64,000 bases of DNA from assembly GCF_023161965.1 (NCBI RefSeq), contig NZ_JALNTY010000002.1:124552-188551 (forward strand), in the 5' to 3' direction. The notes beneath the pieces are model-generated. The model searched no databases. It was not told the DNA's origin and worked only from the letters and a program-made list of their open reading frames with translations. This DNA is from Anaerosoma tenue (GTDB taxonomy: Bacteria; Actinomycetota; Coriobacteriia; Anaerosomatales; Anaerosomataceae). The position numbers and the translations under genes are program-made. Shown here piece after piece: positions 34,867 to 43,074 of this stretch (position 1 is its first letter; every line of letters begins with the position of its first letter).

Positions 34867-37203
34867 ATGGGCAACCGACGGACGGCCACATCACGACATC
34901 GGCGAGCGAGGAGCGTGGTCGCACTCGCGATAGCAGTCGTGATGCTGCTCGCATTATCTCCGGGCGCAGCATACGGAGGATGGTGGCGGTACCTTGGACC
35001 GGACCTGGTGAGCGCCTCCCCCGCAGGCGATCCCGGTGACGGCTCGAGCCGGGGCATCAGCATCAGCTATGACGGGCGCTACGTGGCATTCGATTCGCGC
35101 GCGTCCAACCTCTCCCCGGACGATCAGAACACTTTCATTGATGGCGAACGGGACGTGTTCGTCCGAGACACCATCGCGTCGACCACGTACCTCGCGAGCA
35201 AGACGCCTTCGGGCGCCCTGGAGCCTGATCGCGGTGCGCGATCGTCGGCGATAAGCAAGTGTGGCCGCTATGTGGCGTTTCTCACAGGCCGCGACATGGT
35301 CCCTGAGGACACGAACGGCGAGCAGGATCTCTACATCCGCGATATGGAGACCGGCGAGTACACGCTGCTTGACCCGCTGGGCGATGGAACGCCGATGGGC
35401 GACAACGTCGATGAGATCCGCATCAGCGGCGACGGGCAGTTCGTGACCATCGAAGTCAGGTGGGACGGTATTGTTCCGGGAGACACGAACGGCAGAACGG
35501 ACGTATACGGGTGGTCCGTGGCGACCGACGAGTTCGTATGGGTGAGCGAGACGCCGACATCCGCCCTGGAGCCCAACCGCGGCGCACGATGCGCGGGAGT
35601 AAGTGACGATGGCCGCTACGTTGGCATCTACACGGGGCGCGACCTGGTCCCAGAGGACACGAACGGCGAGCAAGATCTCTACATCCGCGATATGGAGACC
35701 GGCGAGTACACATATGCCGATATCACCGGCGACGGGTCCTCGCCCGGCGATCGTCTTGAGGACATGCAGATGACCGGAGATGGTGCGTTCATCGTGTTCA
35801 CGACGGACGTGGATCTCGTGCCTGATGACGACAACGAACGTTCGGACGTCTACGTGTGGTCGGTGATCGATGAGCAGCTTCTCTGGGCGAGCGAGACACC
35901 CGAGACAGCGCTCTCGCCCGACCGTGGCGCGCGCAGCGGGACCATCAGCGATGATGGCATGCGTGTGGCGTTCTTCTCCGGTCGCGATCACGTCGCCGAC
36001 GACACCAACGACGCCCAGGACGTCTACGTCCGGGACATGGCCACCGGGAAGTTCGAGCGAGTGATCGTCACGGCTGATGGCTCCTCCCCGGGCAGCGAGA
36101 TCTACGATCTCTCCCTCAGCGGAGACGGCAAGTGGCTTGCGTTCTCCTGGGAGCAGGGGCGAGACATCAGAACCCTCGGCGCCGCGTATTACGACCCGGC
36201 GGGCACAGGAGATGTCTCACCGGCCAAGGAGGTAAGCGACTACGACCAGGTCTACGTGGTGGGCCTCGAGTCACCGGTCGATCCCGGCAGCGACCGTCTC
36301 AGCGGTGACAACCGATACAGCACGGCAGTTGCCGTTTCCGAGCAGGCATTCCCGTACGGGGCCGATACCGTGGTCCTCGCCACCGGCGCAGACTGGCCGG
36401 ACGCGCTGTGCGCCTCAGCGCTAGCGGGCGCTGTTGCCGGCCCGGTCCTCCTGACCGCTCCGGATGCCGTACCGGGCGAGGTGGCGGCCGAGGTCGAGCG
36501 CCTGGGCGCCAAGTACGTCTACATCGTGGGCGGAACAAGCGCGGTGTCGGGAGCCGTTGAAGACGAGCTCTACGGGCTGGTGGACGGGTACGTATTCCGC
36601 TTGGCCGGCGCCGACCGCTACGCCACTTCGCGCGCCGTGGCGGCCCGGGTCATCGACATCCTTGGTGACACGTATAGCGGCGCAGCTCTGGTGGCAACGG
36701 GCGCCAACTACCCGGACGCACTCGCAGGCGCTCCGCTTGCTGCGGGACTCGACTGGCCGGTGCTGCTTGCCAGCACCGACTCGGTATACCTGCCCGTGGA
36801 TACCACGGACGTCATGATCCTTGGTGGGACGAGCGCAGTCACTCCTGCGGTTCAGGCGTACGTCGAAGGCAAGCTTGGAGCTGACAATGTCGACCGCCAG
36901 GGTGGCGCGAACCGGTACGAGACAGCGGCCCTGATCGCGCAGGCGGGTGTGGACGCGGGCCTGCTGTGGGACGGCGTTGGCATCGCAAGCGGCGCTTCGT
37001 TCCCCGATGCGCTTGCAGGTGGCCCGGTAGCCGGTCTGCAGCGTACCGTGATGCTGCTGACGACCCCGGATGCGCTCGACGCCCACGCTGAGGCAGCGCT
37101 TGAGGCGAACAAGGCAGACATCGAAGCCGTCAGGTTCTTCGGCGGCTCCAGCGCCCTGAGCACAGCAGTCGAGACAAGAGTGAAGACGATCCTCGGCATG
37201 TAG
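34867..37203 (+). CDS. Secreted protein with TolB-like repeats and three cell-wall-binding type 2 repeats
   Basis: A 778-residue protein. Twin-Arg/Lys-rich signal peptide with the hydrophobic run VVALAIAVVMLLALSPGAAYG; three ~116-residue beta-propeller-like repeats (residues about 113-459), each with RGAR...DDGRYVxF...GRDxVxxDTNxxQDxYxRDMxTG; then three CW_binding_2 repeats (about 474-778) starting DRLSGDNRYSTAVAVSEQAFP, DRYATSRAVAARVID and NRYETAALIAQAG, each with an ATGxxxPDALxxxPLA type core. These repeats hold proteins to the cell wall. Strong ribosome binding site (GAAGGAGG). Likely a surface protein; ligand unknown. Confidence 0.92.
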   Translation: MGNRRTATSRHRRARSVVALAIAVVMLLALSPGAAYGGWWRYLGPDLVSASPAGDPGDGSSRGISISYDGRYVAFDSRASNLSPDDQNTFIDGERDVFVRDTIASTTYLASKTPSGALEPDRGARSSAISKCGRYVAFLTGRDMVPEDTNGEQDLYIRDMETGEYTLLDPLGDGTPMGDNVDEIRISGDGQFVTIEVRWDGIVPGDTNGRTDVYGWSVATDEFVWVSETPTSALEPNRGARCAGVSDDGRYVGIYTGRDLVPEDTNGEQDLYIRDMETGEYTYADITGDGSSPGDRLEDMQMTGDGAFIVFTTDVDLVPDDDNERSDVYVWSVIDEQLLWASETPETALSPDRGARSGTISDDGMRVAFFSGRDHVADDTNDAQDVYVRDMATGKFERVIVTADGSSPGSEIYDLSLSGDGKWLAFSWEQGRDIRTLGAAYYDPAGTGDVSPAKEVSDYDQVYVVGLESPVDPGSDRLSGDNRYSTAVAVSEQAFPYGADTVVLATGADWPDALCASALAGAVAGPVLLTAPDAVPGEVAAEVERLGAKYVYIVGGTSAVSGAVEDELYGLVDGYVFRLAGADRYATSRAVAARVIDILGDTYSGAALVATGANYPDALAGAPLAAGLDWPVLLASTDSVYLPVDTTDVMILGGTSAVTPAVQAYVEGKLGADNVDRQGGANRYETAALIAQAGVDAGLLWDGVGIASGASFPDALAGGPVAGLQRTVMLLTTPDALDAHAEAALEANKADIEAVRFFGGSSALSTAVETRVKTILGM
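35203..36243 (+). repeat. Three tandem ~116-codon repeats inside the secreted protein
   Basis: Units begin near 35203, 35551 and 35899. The first two share an almost identical 57-nt stretch (35308-35364 and 35656-35712, encoding DTNGEQDLYIRDMETGEYT) at an exact spacing of 348 nt, which points to a recent internal duplication; the third is more diverged. Confidence 0.8.
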
Positions 37204-37248
37204 CACATACGGCAGTCACCGGCTCAGATGCGCCGGTGTCAGCTGCGA

Positions 37249-37276
37249 GGACTCCGCCGCGCTTGCGGCGGAGTCC
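37249..37276 (+). terminator. Rho-independent terminator of the secreted protein gene
   Basis: A perfect 12-bp stem (GGACTCCGCCGC with its complement) and GCTT loop, followed by TTCGTATG, 46 bp after the stop codon. Confidence 0.8.
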
Positions 37277-37279
37277 TTC

Positions 37280-37556
37280 GTATGTGGGGCGAGTGCAACC
37301 TCATGCTGTTGGGTCGTGCGCGTGCTCGGCGAGCTTCGAGACACTGGTGAGATGAGGTGCACTTAGGGTTGGCACGATGCGACGTGGGAGTGAACGACTC
37401 AGTGAGTCATTAACGACATCATCGGTTGGCTATCTGATTCGTTTAACGATTGTGGTCGCTTCTCGGCCGGAAGCTGGCTGTTGGAGCGCATCAAGGCTTC
37501 CACACACCCTCTGAGCTGCGCCTTCACCCCACGCGCTCTCGCCCCCGAAGATACTT
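37280..37556. other. Gene-free stretch before the AbiE island
   Basis: No open frame or RNA gene that I can support. It is more AT-rich than the surroundings at 37370-37460 and contains TGAGTCATTAACGAC- and CGTTTAACGATTG-type short repeats of the base motif TTAACGA. It probably represents the original chromosomal DNA downstream of the tRNA-Lys/tRNA-Glu locus. Confidence 0.4.
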
Positions 37557-37588
37557 GTAGCCCGATTTCGCACTCGAAATCGGGCTAC
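37557..37588. repeat. Perfect 14-bp hairpin beside the outer att repeat
   Basis: GTAGCCCGATTTCG and its exact complement flank a 4-nt loop. It lies 10 bp outside the left copy of the tRNA-derived direct repeat. It may be the original terminator of the tRNA-Glu transcript or a recombination structure. Confidence 0.6.
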
Positions 37589-37598
37589 TCAGGCACTC

Positions 37599-37639
37599 TG
37601 ACCTGCGGTTTTGTGGTGCCCCCAAGGGAATTCGAATCC
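37599..37639 (-). repeat. Left att-type direct repeat: copy of the tRNA-Glu 3' end
   Basis: A 41-bp segment that matches 39593-39633 with 2 mismatches by hand alignment; the last 26 bp (37614-37639) are identical and equal the 3' end of tRNA-Glu from T-loop to CCA. The remainder of a tRNA is missing, so it is not a functional gene. Confidence 0.85.
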
Positions 37640-37650
37640 TGAAAGTGCTT

Positions 37651-37734
37651 GTGACTATTGGGACTCGTTGGGACTCGTTGGTACAGCGGAGCTGCGGCGA
37701 GTCCCAATAGGTACCAACGAGTACCAACAGTCAC
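37651..37734. repeat. Nested inverted-repeat cluster inside the island end
   Basis: Within 84 bp: CTATTGGGACTCG (37655-37667) pairs exactly with 37698-37710; CTCGTTGGTAC (37674-37684) pairs exactly with 37711-37721; GTGACT at 37651 pairs with AGTCAC ending at 37734. TTGGGACTCG is also repeated directly with a 10-bp period (37659 and 37669). Such arrays are typical of integrase arm sites, origins or oriT, but the identity is not known. Confidence 0.7.
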
Positions 37735-37811
37735 CAGGTATTTGGGCGACAAATCGGGCGACAAGTCCGGGGGATATCGAAGCGCCGGGTGGCACTCGGT
37801 CCTCCGAGCCG

Positions 37812-38726
37812 TCAGCTTCCCTGCGCCCATCCGGACGTGGGCGTCCACGTCTTGTCGAAGGCCACACTGCTGGCCGCCGAGATGGCGGCGGGCATCACGA
37901 ATGCGGCGATAGCGTCGGCAATCTCCTGGAGATCCTTCGGCAGGTCCCCCGCTGGCTCCGGGAACCCCTTCCGATACGTGTCCCACATCCGCGACGTCTC
38001 CGGCTGCCCGGTGTATTGGCTCGTGAGTTCGGAAGGTGTCTCGACTGGCAGCTCCGTCGCGCGGCGCTCGAACGTCGCGCGGATGGCGTCCGCGAGATCC
38101 TGGCCAACGAACTCGAGAGTGCGCGACAGCATCCAGATGTCGTGGTAGTCCTTCATCCGGCTGTTGGCCAGACCGATCTCGATCATCGCCTGGAACTTCT
38201 CGGCGATGGCGGTGGCGGGTTGGTAAGCGAGGATCCTCGGAGACTCATCCTGCAGCAGAACGGGGTAGTCGACCCAACCAGGATCCGGCACGACGGCGTC
38301 GTCGATCCCGACGTCGAGCCGAAGCACGAACCGAGCCCCGCCCAGGTCACCCGCGACCTTCACGCGGACACCAGGATACCGACCCTCGACGATGATGGGC
38401 TCGGCGTGGATCTCAGATTCGAACGCGAGACCATCGTCGAGCTGGATCGCGAGGCACTCGGCGACGATGCCGCGGATCGCCTCCGGGGTGTTGTCGACGC
38501 GCCCGAGAAAGTCGATGTCACGGGTAGGCCGCGCGACTGCGGCGTCCCACACGCGCAGCATCACGGCGCCCTTGACCACGAGACGCTCCGACCACTGCGT
38601 CTGCGACAGTCGGAACAAGAACCGCTCCATCGCGTAGTAGAGAACCGCCTGCTGGAAGTCCAGGTCAAGCTCTACTGCGCGAGCCTTCAGCTGGCGGCGC
38701 ACCTCTATCGCGGTCCCCACGCTCAC
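37812..38726 (-). CDS. abiEii: AbiEii/AbiGii-type nucleotidyltransferase toxin
   Basis: A 304-residue nucleotidyltransferase of the DUF1814/AbiEii family. The fold motif is VVKGAVMLRVWDAAVARPTRDIDFLGRV: the GxxML element and DxD metal site (DID). AbiEii toxins block growth, and relatives nucleotidylate tRNA, arresting phage-infected cells. The start overlaps the antitoxin stop by 4 bp, which couples translation. It ends 173 bp from the left att-type repeat. Confidence 0.9.
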   Translation of the reverse strand: MSVGTAIEVRRQLKARAVELDLDFQQAVLYYAMERFLFRLSQTQWSERLVVKGAVMLRVWDAAVARPTRDIDFLGRVDNTPEAIRGIVAECLAIQLDDGLAFESEIHAEPIIVEGRYPGVRVKVAGDLGGARFVLRLDVGIDDAVVPDPGWVDYPVLLQDESPRILAYQPATAIAEKFQAMIEIGLANSRMKDYHDIWMLSRTLEFVGQDLADAIRATFERRATELPVETPSELTSQYTGQPETSRMWDTYRKGFPEPAGDLPKDLQEIADAIAAFVMPAAISAASSVAFDKTWTPTSGWAQGS

Positions 38727-39337
38727 ATCAGTGCCTCGACGTACGGACGCATGACCTGCTCGACACGGTCGACCTTGGCGTATCGCATCACCTGTGCGGG
38801 CGTCGCCCGACGAGAACGGATCGTCTCTTGCAGCGCCTCGATGGCCACGTCCTGTCCGATGCGATTGCGGTACTTGAAGCAGTCGGCGACGGTCTTGGCG
38901 AGATCGAACACGCGGATGGGCGTTCCGTCCATGTCGTGCTCTTCGACGCCGGCCGCCATGGCCTCGGCGCTCATCGAGAACCGCTCGATGCGCGGGTAAG
39001 CGATCCTCGGAGCCTTGACTCCCCGTGGCAGCGCGATCTGCACAGCGGCCGGGATCTGCGTCCCGATTCCGTGGAACTCGAGCGCGCTCACCAGACAGAG
39101 GACGGCGCGGGGAACACGCCTCAGGACGGCGGCGACGCTGGGGTATGCGGGCAGGGGCATTGCGGAAAGATGGTAGACCCCCCGGGAGAGCGGCTCGACG
39201 AGACCGGCATCACGCATCCAGTAGAGCGTGCGCTCCTCGATGCCTGCAGCAAGCGCTTCGGAGGTGCCGAGCACTCCGCCAGCACGTTCGAATGCGGCTG
39301 TCGCGCGCGCGAGCTCCATGTCCGAAGGTATCCTCAT
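38723..39337 (-). CDS. abiEi: AbiEi-type antitoxin/transcriptional regulator
   Basis: A 204-residue protein with an N-terminal winged-helix domain (ERAGGVLGTSEALAAGIEERTLYWMRDAGLVEPLSRGVYHL) and a C-terminal AbiEi domain (VFDLAKTVADCFKYRNRIGQDVAIEALQETI). AbiEi neutralises AbiEii and represses the operon by binding inverted repeats upstream. The long imperfect inverted repeat directly before the start fits this. No Shine-Dalgarno is apparent before the ATG; TTATAT lies 4-5 bp upstream, so the mRNA may be leaderless. Confidence 0.9.
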   Translation of the reverse strand: MRIPSDMELARATAAFERAGGVLGTSEALAAGIEERTLYWMRDAGLVEPLSRGVYHLSAMPLPAYPSVAAVLRRVPRAVLCLVSALEFHGIGTQIPAAVQIALPRGVKAPRIAYPRIERFSMSAEAMAAGVEEHDMDGTPIRVFDLAKTVADCFKYRNRIGQDVAIEALQETIRSRRATPAQVMRYAKVDRVEQVMRPYVEALM

Positions 39338-39385
39338 GGCATATAAGTTACCACAGTTACCGACAACTGTAGTAGTTTTTATGCC
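39338..39385. promoter_or_regulatory. 48-bp inverted-repeat operator of the AbiE operon
   Basis: Two 21-bp arms (39338-39358 and 39365-39385) with 17 of 21 positions complementary by hand count, separated by 6 bp; ends GGCATA and TATGCC, inner parts ACAGTT and AACTGT. It starts directly before the AbiEi ATG at 39337, where the antitoxin is expected to bind and autoregulate. Confidence 0.7.
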
Positions 39386-39592
39386 ATCTCACCTTGGGCA
39401 CCGACTTGGGCACCAAATCGGGCAACAGGCGGCGTCGCAGGCCGACTCGCAGCAACAGGGATTTCTGGGCACCAAAAAGGAGCGCCATGAAGCGAAATGG
39501 CCTCTGCGCTGCGGTTTTGCCCTCTGCATGCCTCTCAGGAGGGCATGAGTTGTTGCCCGATTTCAAGCACGCAACAGGGAATTTCAGGCCTG

Positions 39593-39633
39593 TGACCTGC
39601 GGTCTTATGGTGCCCCCAAGGGAATTCGAATCC
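39593..39633 (-). repeat. Right att-type direct repeat (at the intact tRNA-Glu)
   Basis: Matches 37599-37639 with 2 mismatches by hand count. The first 15 bp lie outside the tRNA and the last 26 bp are its 3' end. Because the intact tRNA is at this end, this is the reconstituted copy of the integration site. Confidence 0.85.
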
Positions 39634-39683
39634 CTGTTGCCGCCTTGAAAGGGCGGAGTCCTTGGCCACTAGACGATGGGGGC
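39608..39683 (-). tRNA. tRNA-Glu (anticodon TTC), integration target
   Basis: Minus strand: acceptor GCCCCCA with TGGGGGC, anticodon stem CCGCC/GGCGG with loop CTTTCAA (anticodon TTC), T-arm GGGATTCGAATTCCC and encoded CCA. The gene is intact. Its 3' 26 bp recur at 37614-37639 as the other end of the AbiE island. Confidence 0.95.
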
Positions 39684-39711
39684 TATATGCAGCGCACGAG
39701 CGCTGTATCGC

Positions 39712-39787
39712 TGGTGGGCCGTATAGGGATCGAACCTATGACCTTGGGATTAAAAGTCCCCTGCTCTACCAACTGAGCTAACGGCCC
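39712..39787 (-). tRNA. tRNA-Lys (anticodon TTT)
   Basis: Minus strand: acceptor GGGCCGT with ACGGCCC, D-arm TAGCTCAGTTGGTAGAGC, anticodon loop CTTTTAA (TTT), T-arm ATAGGTTCGATCCCTAT and encoded CCA. The outermost anticodon-stem pair appears to be G-A, a mismatch. It lies 28 bp upstream of tRNA-Glu and is probably co-transcribed. Confidence 0.95.
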
Positions 39788-39960
39788 GTGAACTGCATGT
39801 TCCGTGCCGGGTCGACTCGATCCGGCCCAAAGCGCAAGGGGTAGTTTACCACGCGTCGTGGCACGGTCAACGTGTCGTGCTGGCCCCTCACATCCCGCGT
39901 GTCACGCCTCCGGTCGCCTCCGCGAGCGCCAGCACTATGTGGTCCTCGCAGGACAGCCCG

Positions 39961-39966
39961 TATAAT
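39961..39966 (+). promoter_or_regulatory. Possible -10 element for mscS
   Basis: A perfect TATAAT hexamer 31 bp before the mscS ATG; the -35 region 17 bp upstream (TGTGGT) is a poor match to TTGACA. Confidence 0.5.
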
Positions 39967-39996
39967 GTGTCGGGTATTCGTCGATTGGAGAGCCAC

Positions 39997-40815
39997 ATGC
40001 AGTTCCTGGGACTCGACCTGTCCACCGATGAGATCTCGCGCATCGTCCTTGCCATCGGGATCGGCGCCCTCACGCTGATCGCCATGCGGGTGATCGCCAA
40101 GGTCGTACGCAGGGCGGTGGCAGCCAACGAGGCGATCCCCTCGGCCAGCATGCTCGTGAACATCGCGCGCGGCCTCATCCTGGTGATCGGCGCGCTCACC
40201 ATACTCAGCGTGTTCGACATCTCGATCACTCCGGTCCTTACCGCTCTGGGTGTTGGTGGTCTGGCGGTCTCGCTGGCGCTTCAGGACACGCTGGGGAACC
40301 TGTTCGCCGGACTGCAGATCATCGCATCCAAGCAGATCCGTCAGGGAGACTACATACTCCTTGAGAGCGGCCAGGAGGGCACGGTCGTGGACGTGGCGTG
40401 GCGCACGACGACCCTCCGCACCTCGATGGACAACCTCGTGATCGTCCCCAACGGCACGCTGGCGCAGTCGATCGTGACCAACTACAAGCTCCCGCACGAC
40501 GCCGTTGCGGTGCTCGTGGAGTTCGGCGTCACCTACGGCTCGGACCTGGACAAGGTGGAAGCGGTAGCTTTGGATGTCGCTGCCGAGGTCGTACGCGACC
40601 TTGAGCCGACGCTCAAGCACATCGACTCGCTGATACGGTTCCCCGAGTTCGGGGGCTCGCAGGTAACCGGGATGGCGATCCTGCATGTCAGCGAGTTCAA
40701 CCGCCAGTGGCCGATGCGAAGCGAGTTCGTGAAACGCTTGCACGCTCGCTTCAACAAGGAGGGCATCGAGTTCGCCTTCCCCACGCGTACGGTCTATATG
40801 GCCGACTCAGAGTAG
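39997..40815 (+). CDS. mscS: Small-conductance mechanosensitive channel (MscS family)
   Basis: A 272-residue channel. TM helices around RIVLAIGIGALTLIAMRVIA and LVNIARGLILVIGALTILSVF; the pore helix TALGVGGLAVSLALQDTLGNLFAGLQIIASKQIRQGDYI is very well conserved; then the cytoplasmic beta domain with GTVVDVAWRTTTLRTSMDNLVIVPNGTLAQSIVTNYK. It opens under membrane tension to release solutes after hypo-osmotic shock. Start ATG at 39997 with GGAGAGCCAC. A perfect TATAAT lies 31 bp before it. Confidence 0.94.
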   Translation: MQFLGLDLSTDEISRIVLAIGIGALTLIAMRVIAKVVRRAVAANEAIPSASMLVNIARGLILVIGALTILSVFDISITPVLTALGVGGLAVSLALQDTLGNLFAGLQIIASKQIRQGDYILLESGQEGTVVDVAWRTTTLRTSMDNLVIVPNGTLAQSIVTNYKLPHDAVAVLVEFGVTYGSDLDKVEAVALDVAAEVVRDLEPTLKHIDSLIRFPEFGGSQVTGMAILHVSEFNRQWPMRSEFVKRLHARFNKEGIEFAFPTRTVYMADSE

Positions 40816-40832
40816 ACCTCCGATGTGGAGAC

Positions 40833-40864
40833 GCAGAAGCCCGGGCGATCGCCCGGGCTTCTGC
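40833..40864. terminator. Bidirectional terminator between mscS and purH
   Basis: A 14-bp perfect stem (GCAGAAGCCCGGGC with its complement) around a GATC loop, 17 bp after the mscS stop and 20 bp after the purH stop on the opposite strand. Confidence 0.85.
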
Positions 40865-40884
40865 ATTCTCAGCGTGCGGATGCT

Positions 40885-42444
40885 CTAGTGCCGGAAGTGT
40901 CGGTAGCCGGTGAACACCATCGACACTCCGAACTTGTTCGCGGCCGCGATGACCTCGTCGTCGCGGATCGAGCCGCCCGGCTGGATGAACGCCGTCACAC
41001 CTGCGTCGGCGCACACCTCGAGGGTGTCGGGGAACGGCATGAAGGCATCAGACGCGCACACGGAGTCGCGCACCTTGGCCCCCGCCGCCTCCACCGCGAT
41101 GCGGGCCGAGTTCACGCGGTTCATCTGGCCGGCGCCCACGCCCACGGTGGCGAAGTCCTTGGCGAGCACGATGGCATTGCTCTTCACGCTCTTCACCACG
41201 CGCCAGGCGAAGAGGAGCTGTTCCATCTCCTCGTCAGTAGGCTTGGCGATCGTGGCTACCCGGAACCGTGACGGATCCTCGGTCACGCCGTCGGATATCT
41301 GCACAAGCATCCCGCCTTCAACGGCGCGCGACTCGTAGTGGCCGGCCACCGGGCGGATGCCTCCGGTACGCAACACGCGCAGGTTGCGCTTCTGGTCCAG
41401 GAGCAGGAGTGCGTCGTTGTCGTACTCGGGCGCGATCATCACTTCCACGAACTGCTTGTTGGCGAAGATGGCCCGCACGAGGTCCGGGGTGACCGTGCCG
41501 TTGAACGCGATCACTCCACCGTATGCCGAGACCGGATCGCATTCGTAGGCGCGCTGGTACGCGCTCACCAGGTCGGGGCCGACCGCCACACCGCACGGGT
41601 TCATATGCTTCACGATAACGCACGCGGGCGCCTCGAACTCGCGCACCGCCGCCCAGCATGCATCGGTGTCGAGGATGTTATTGTACGAAAGCTCCTTGCC
41701 CTGAACCTGTGTGGACCGCGCGAGCGTGTGCTCCTTGCTGTCGCTGAAGCGGTAGAACGCGGCGTCCTGATGCGGGTTCTCCCCGTACCGGAGGTCCTGG
41801 ATCTTGTCGAGGCGGAAACGCACCTCCTCCGGGAACGGCTCGCTGCCATAGCCCGAGAGATACCGCCAGATGGCGCTGTCATACGCGCTGGTGATCCTGA
41901 ACACGTCGGTGGCGAGGCGCTTGCGCGTGCCGTAGGAGACGAGTCCGCCGGATGCGCGCATCTCGTCCACGATCCCTGAGTAGTCCACTGGGTCGGTCAC
42001 CACGGTGACCGCCTCGAAGTTCTTGGCTGCCGAGCGGAGCATGCTCGGTCCGCCGATGTCGATGTTCTCCACGGCTTCCTCGAGCGACACGCCTTCGCGG
42101 GCAACGGTGTCCTCGAACGCGTAGAGGTTCACCACCACCAGGTCGATCATCCCGATGCCCTGCGACTCGGCCTCGGCCATGTGGGTGGACGAGTCACGCC
42201 GTGCGAGAAGGCCGCCGTGCACCTTGGGGTGGAGCGTCTTGACCCGGCCGTCCATCATCTCCGGAAAGCCGGTGAGGTCGTCGATGGGCCGGACCGGTAT
42301 CCCCGCCTCCACCAAGGCGGCGGCGGTCCCGCCTGTGGAGACGATCTCCACACCGAACTCAGTGGCGAGCGCGCGACAGAAATCGGCGACACCGGTCTTG
42401 TCGGTGACCGAGACGAGCGCTCGCTTGATCTTCACGTTGTCCAT
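40885..42444 (-). CDS. purH: Bifunctional AICAR transformylase/IMP cyclohydrolase
   Basis: Last two steps of IMP synthesis. The 519-residue protein has the N-terminal methylglyoxal-synthase-like cyclohydrolase domain (ALVSVTDKTGVADFCRAL, IDIGGPSMLRSAAKN) and the C-terminal formyltransferase domain with IVKHMNPCGVAVG and SDAFMPFPDTLEVC. It is the last gene of the purine series; purN lies 14 bp upstream. GGGAGCATC precedes the ATG. Confidence 0.95.
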   Translation of the reverse strand: MDNVKIKRALVSVTDKTGVADFCRALATEFGVEIVSTGGTAAALVEAGIPVRPIDDLTGFPEMMDGRVKTLHPKVHGGLLARRDSSTHMAEAESQGIGMIDLVVVNLYAFEDTVAREGVSLEEAVENIDIGGPSMLRSAAKNFEAVTVVTDPVDYSGIVDEMRASGGLVSYGTRKRLATDVFRITSAYDSAIWRYLSGYGSEPFPEEVRFRLDKIQDLRYGENPHQDAAFYRFSDSKEHTLARSTQVQGKELSYNNILDTDACWAAVREFEAPACVIVKHMNPCGVAVGPDLVSAYQRAYECDPVSAYGGVIAFNGTVTPDLVRAIFANKQFVEVMIAPEYDNDALLLLDQKRNLRVLRTGGIRPVAGHYESRAVEGGMLVQISDGVTEDPSRFRVATIAKPTDEEMEQLLFAWRVVKSVKSNAIVLAKDFATVGVGAGQMNRVNSARIAVEAAGAKVRDSVCASDAFMPFPDTLEVCADAGVTAFIQPGGSIRDDEVIAAANKFGVSMVFTGYRHFRH

Positions 42445-42458
42445 AGCCGGATGCTCCC

Positions 42459-43074
42459 TTACTCCTCGCTGATATGCACTCGTCTGCCCTCGACACGCAC
42501 GCGGCCCGACGCGATCAGGCCGATGGCGCGGGGCAGAAGCCGGTGTTCCGCCTCGTGGATGCGCGCCTCGAGCGTCTCGAGCGTATCCGTCTCCTCAACG
42601 ACGACCGGTTCCTGGCACAGGATCGGGCCGCGATCGAACTCCTCGTCGGCGAAGTGGACAGTAACGCCGGTGACCTTCACGCCCCACTCGAACGCTTCGC
42701 GGATGGCGGTGGCCCCGGGGAACGCGGGCAGCAGCGCCGGGTGCAGGTTGACCACGGCGCCGGGGAACGCGCGCAGCACCTCGGCGCCGAGCAGCCTCAT
42801 GTAGCCGGCCATCACCACGAGCTCCACGCCGTGGCTCTCGAGCGCCTCGCGTATCTCGCGGTTGTACCCTTTGGGGTTCTCACTGTTGGCCGGATCGACG
42901 TGCACCGCCGGAACGCCCGCCAGCCGGGCCCGCTCGAGCCCGTACGCATCGCCCTTGTTGGAGATCACCACGGCAACGCGCGCATCAAGCGTTCCCGCGG
43001 CGATCGCATCGATGATGGCCTGCAGGTTGGTGCCGCTTCCTGAGACGAGCACTCCGAGGGCGAGGGGGTGTCGC

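Larger units (their letters stand above)
37599..39633. mobile_element. About 2-kb tRNA-Glu-inserted island carrying an AbiE system
   Basis: The segment lies between two direct repeats derived from the 3' end of tRNA-Glu, the usual product of site-specific integration into a tRNA gene. It contains the AbiEi/AbiEii pair and no recognisable integrase, so it is either a minimal element that uses another integrase or what is left after deletion. Repeated short motifs of the type CCCGATTTGNNGCCCAA occur near both ends on the minus strand and could be integrase-tail remnants or terminal binding sites. Confidence 0.7.

Noticed and set aside
37614..37639. tRNA-Glu-like 3' sequence as a second tRNA gene
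   Set aside because: Only the T-loop to CCA part is present, with no acceptor 5' strand, D-arm or anticodon; it is an att-type copy.
37611..38999. Plus-strand frame of 462 codons across the island's left end
   Set aside because: It reads antisense through abiEii; its composition is shadow-like.
39357..39566. Minus-strand 69-codon frame between tRNA-Glu and abiEi
   Set aside because: No ribosome binding site or family; at most a decayed integrase tail, so not annotated as a gene.
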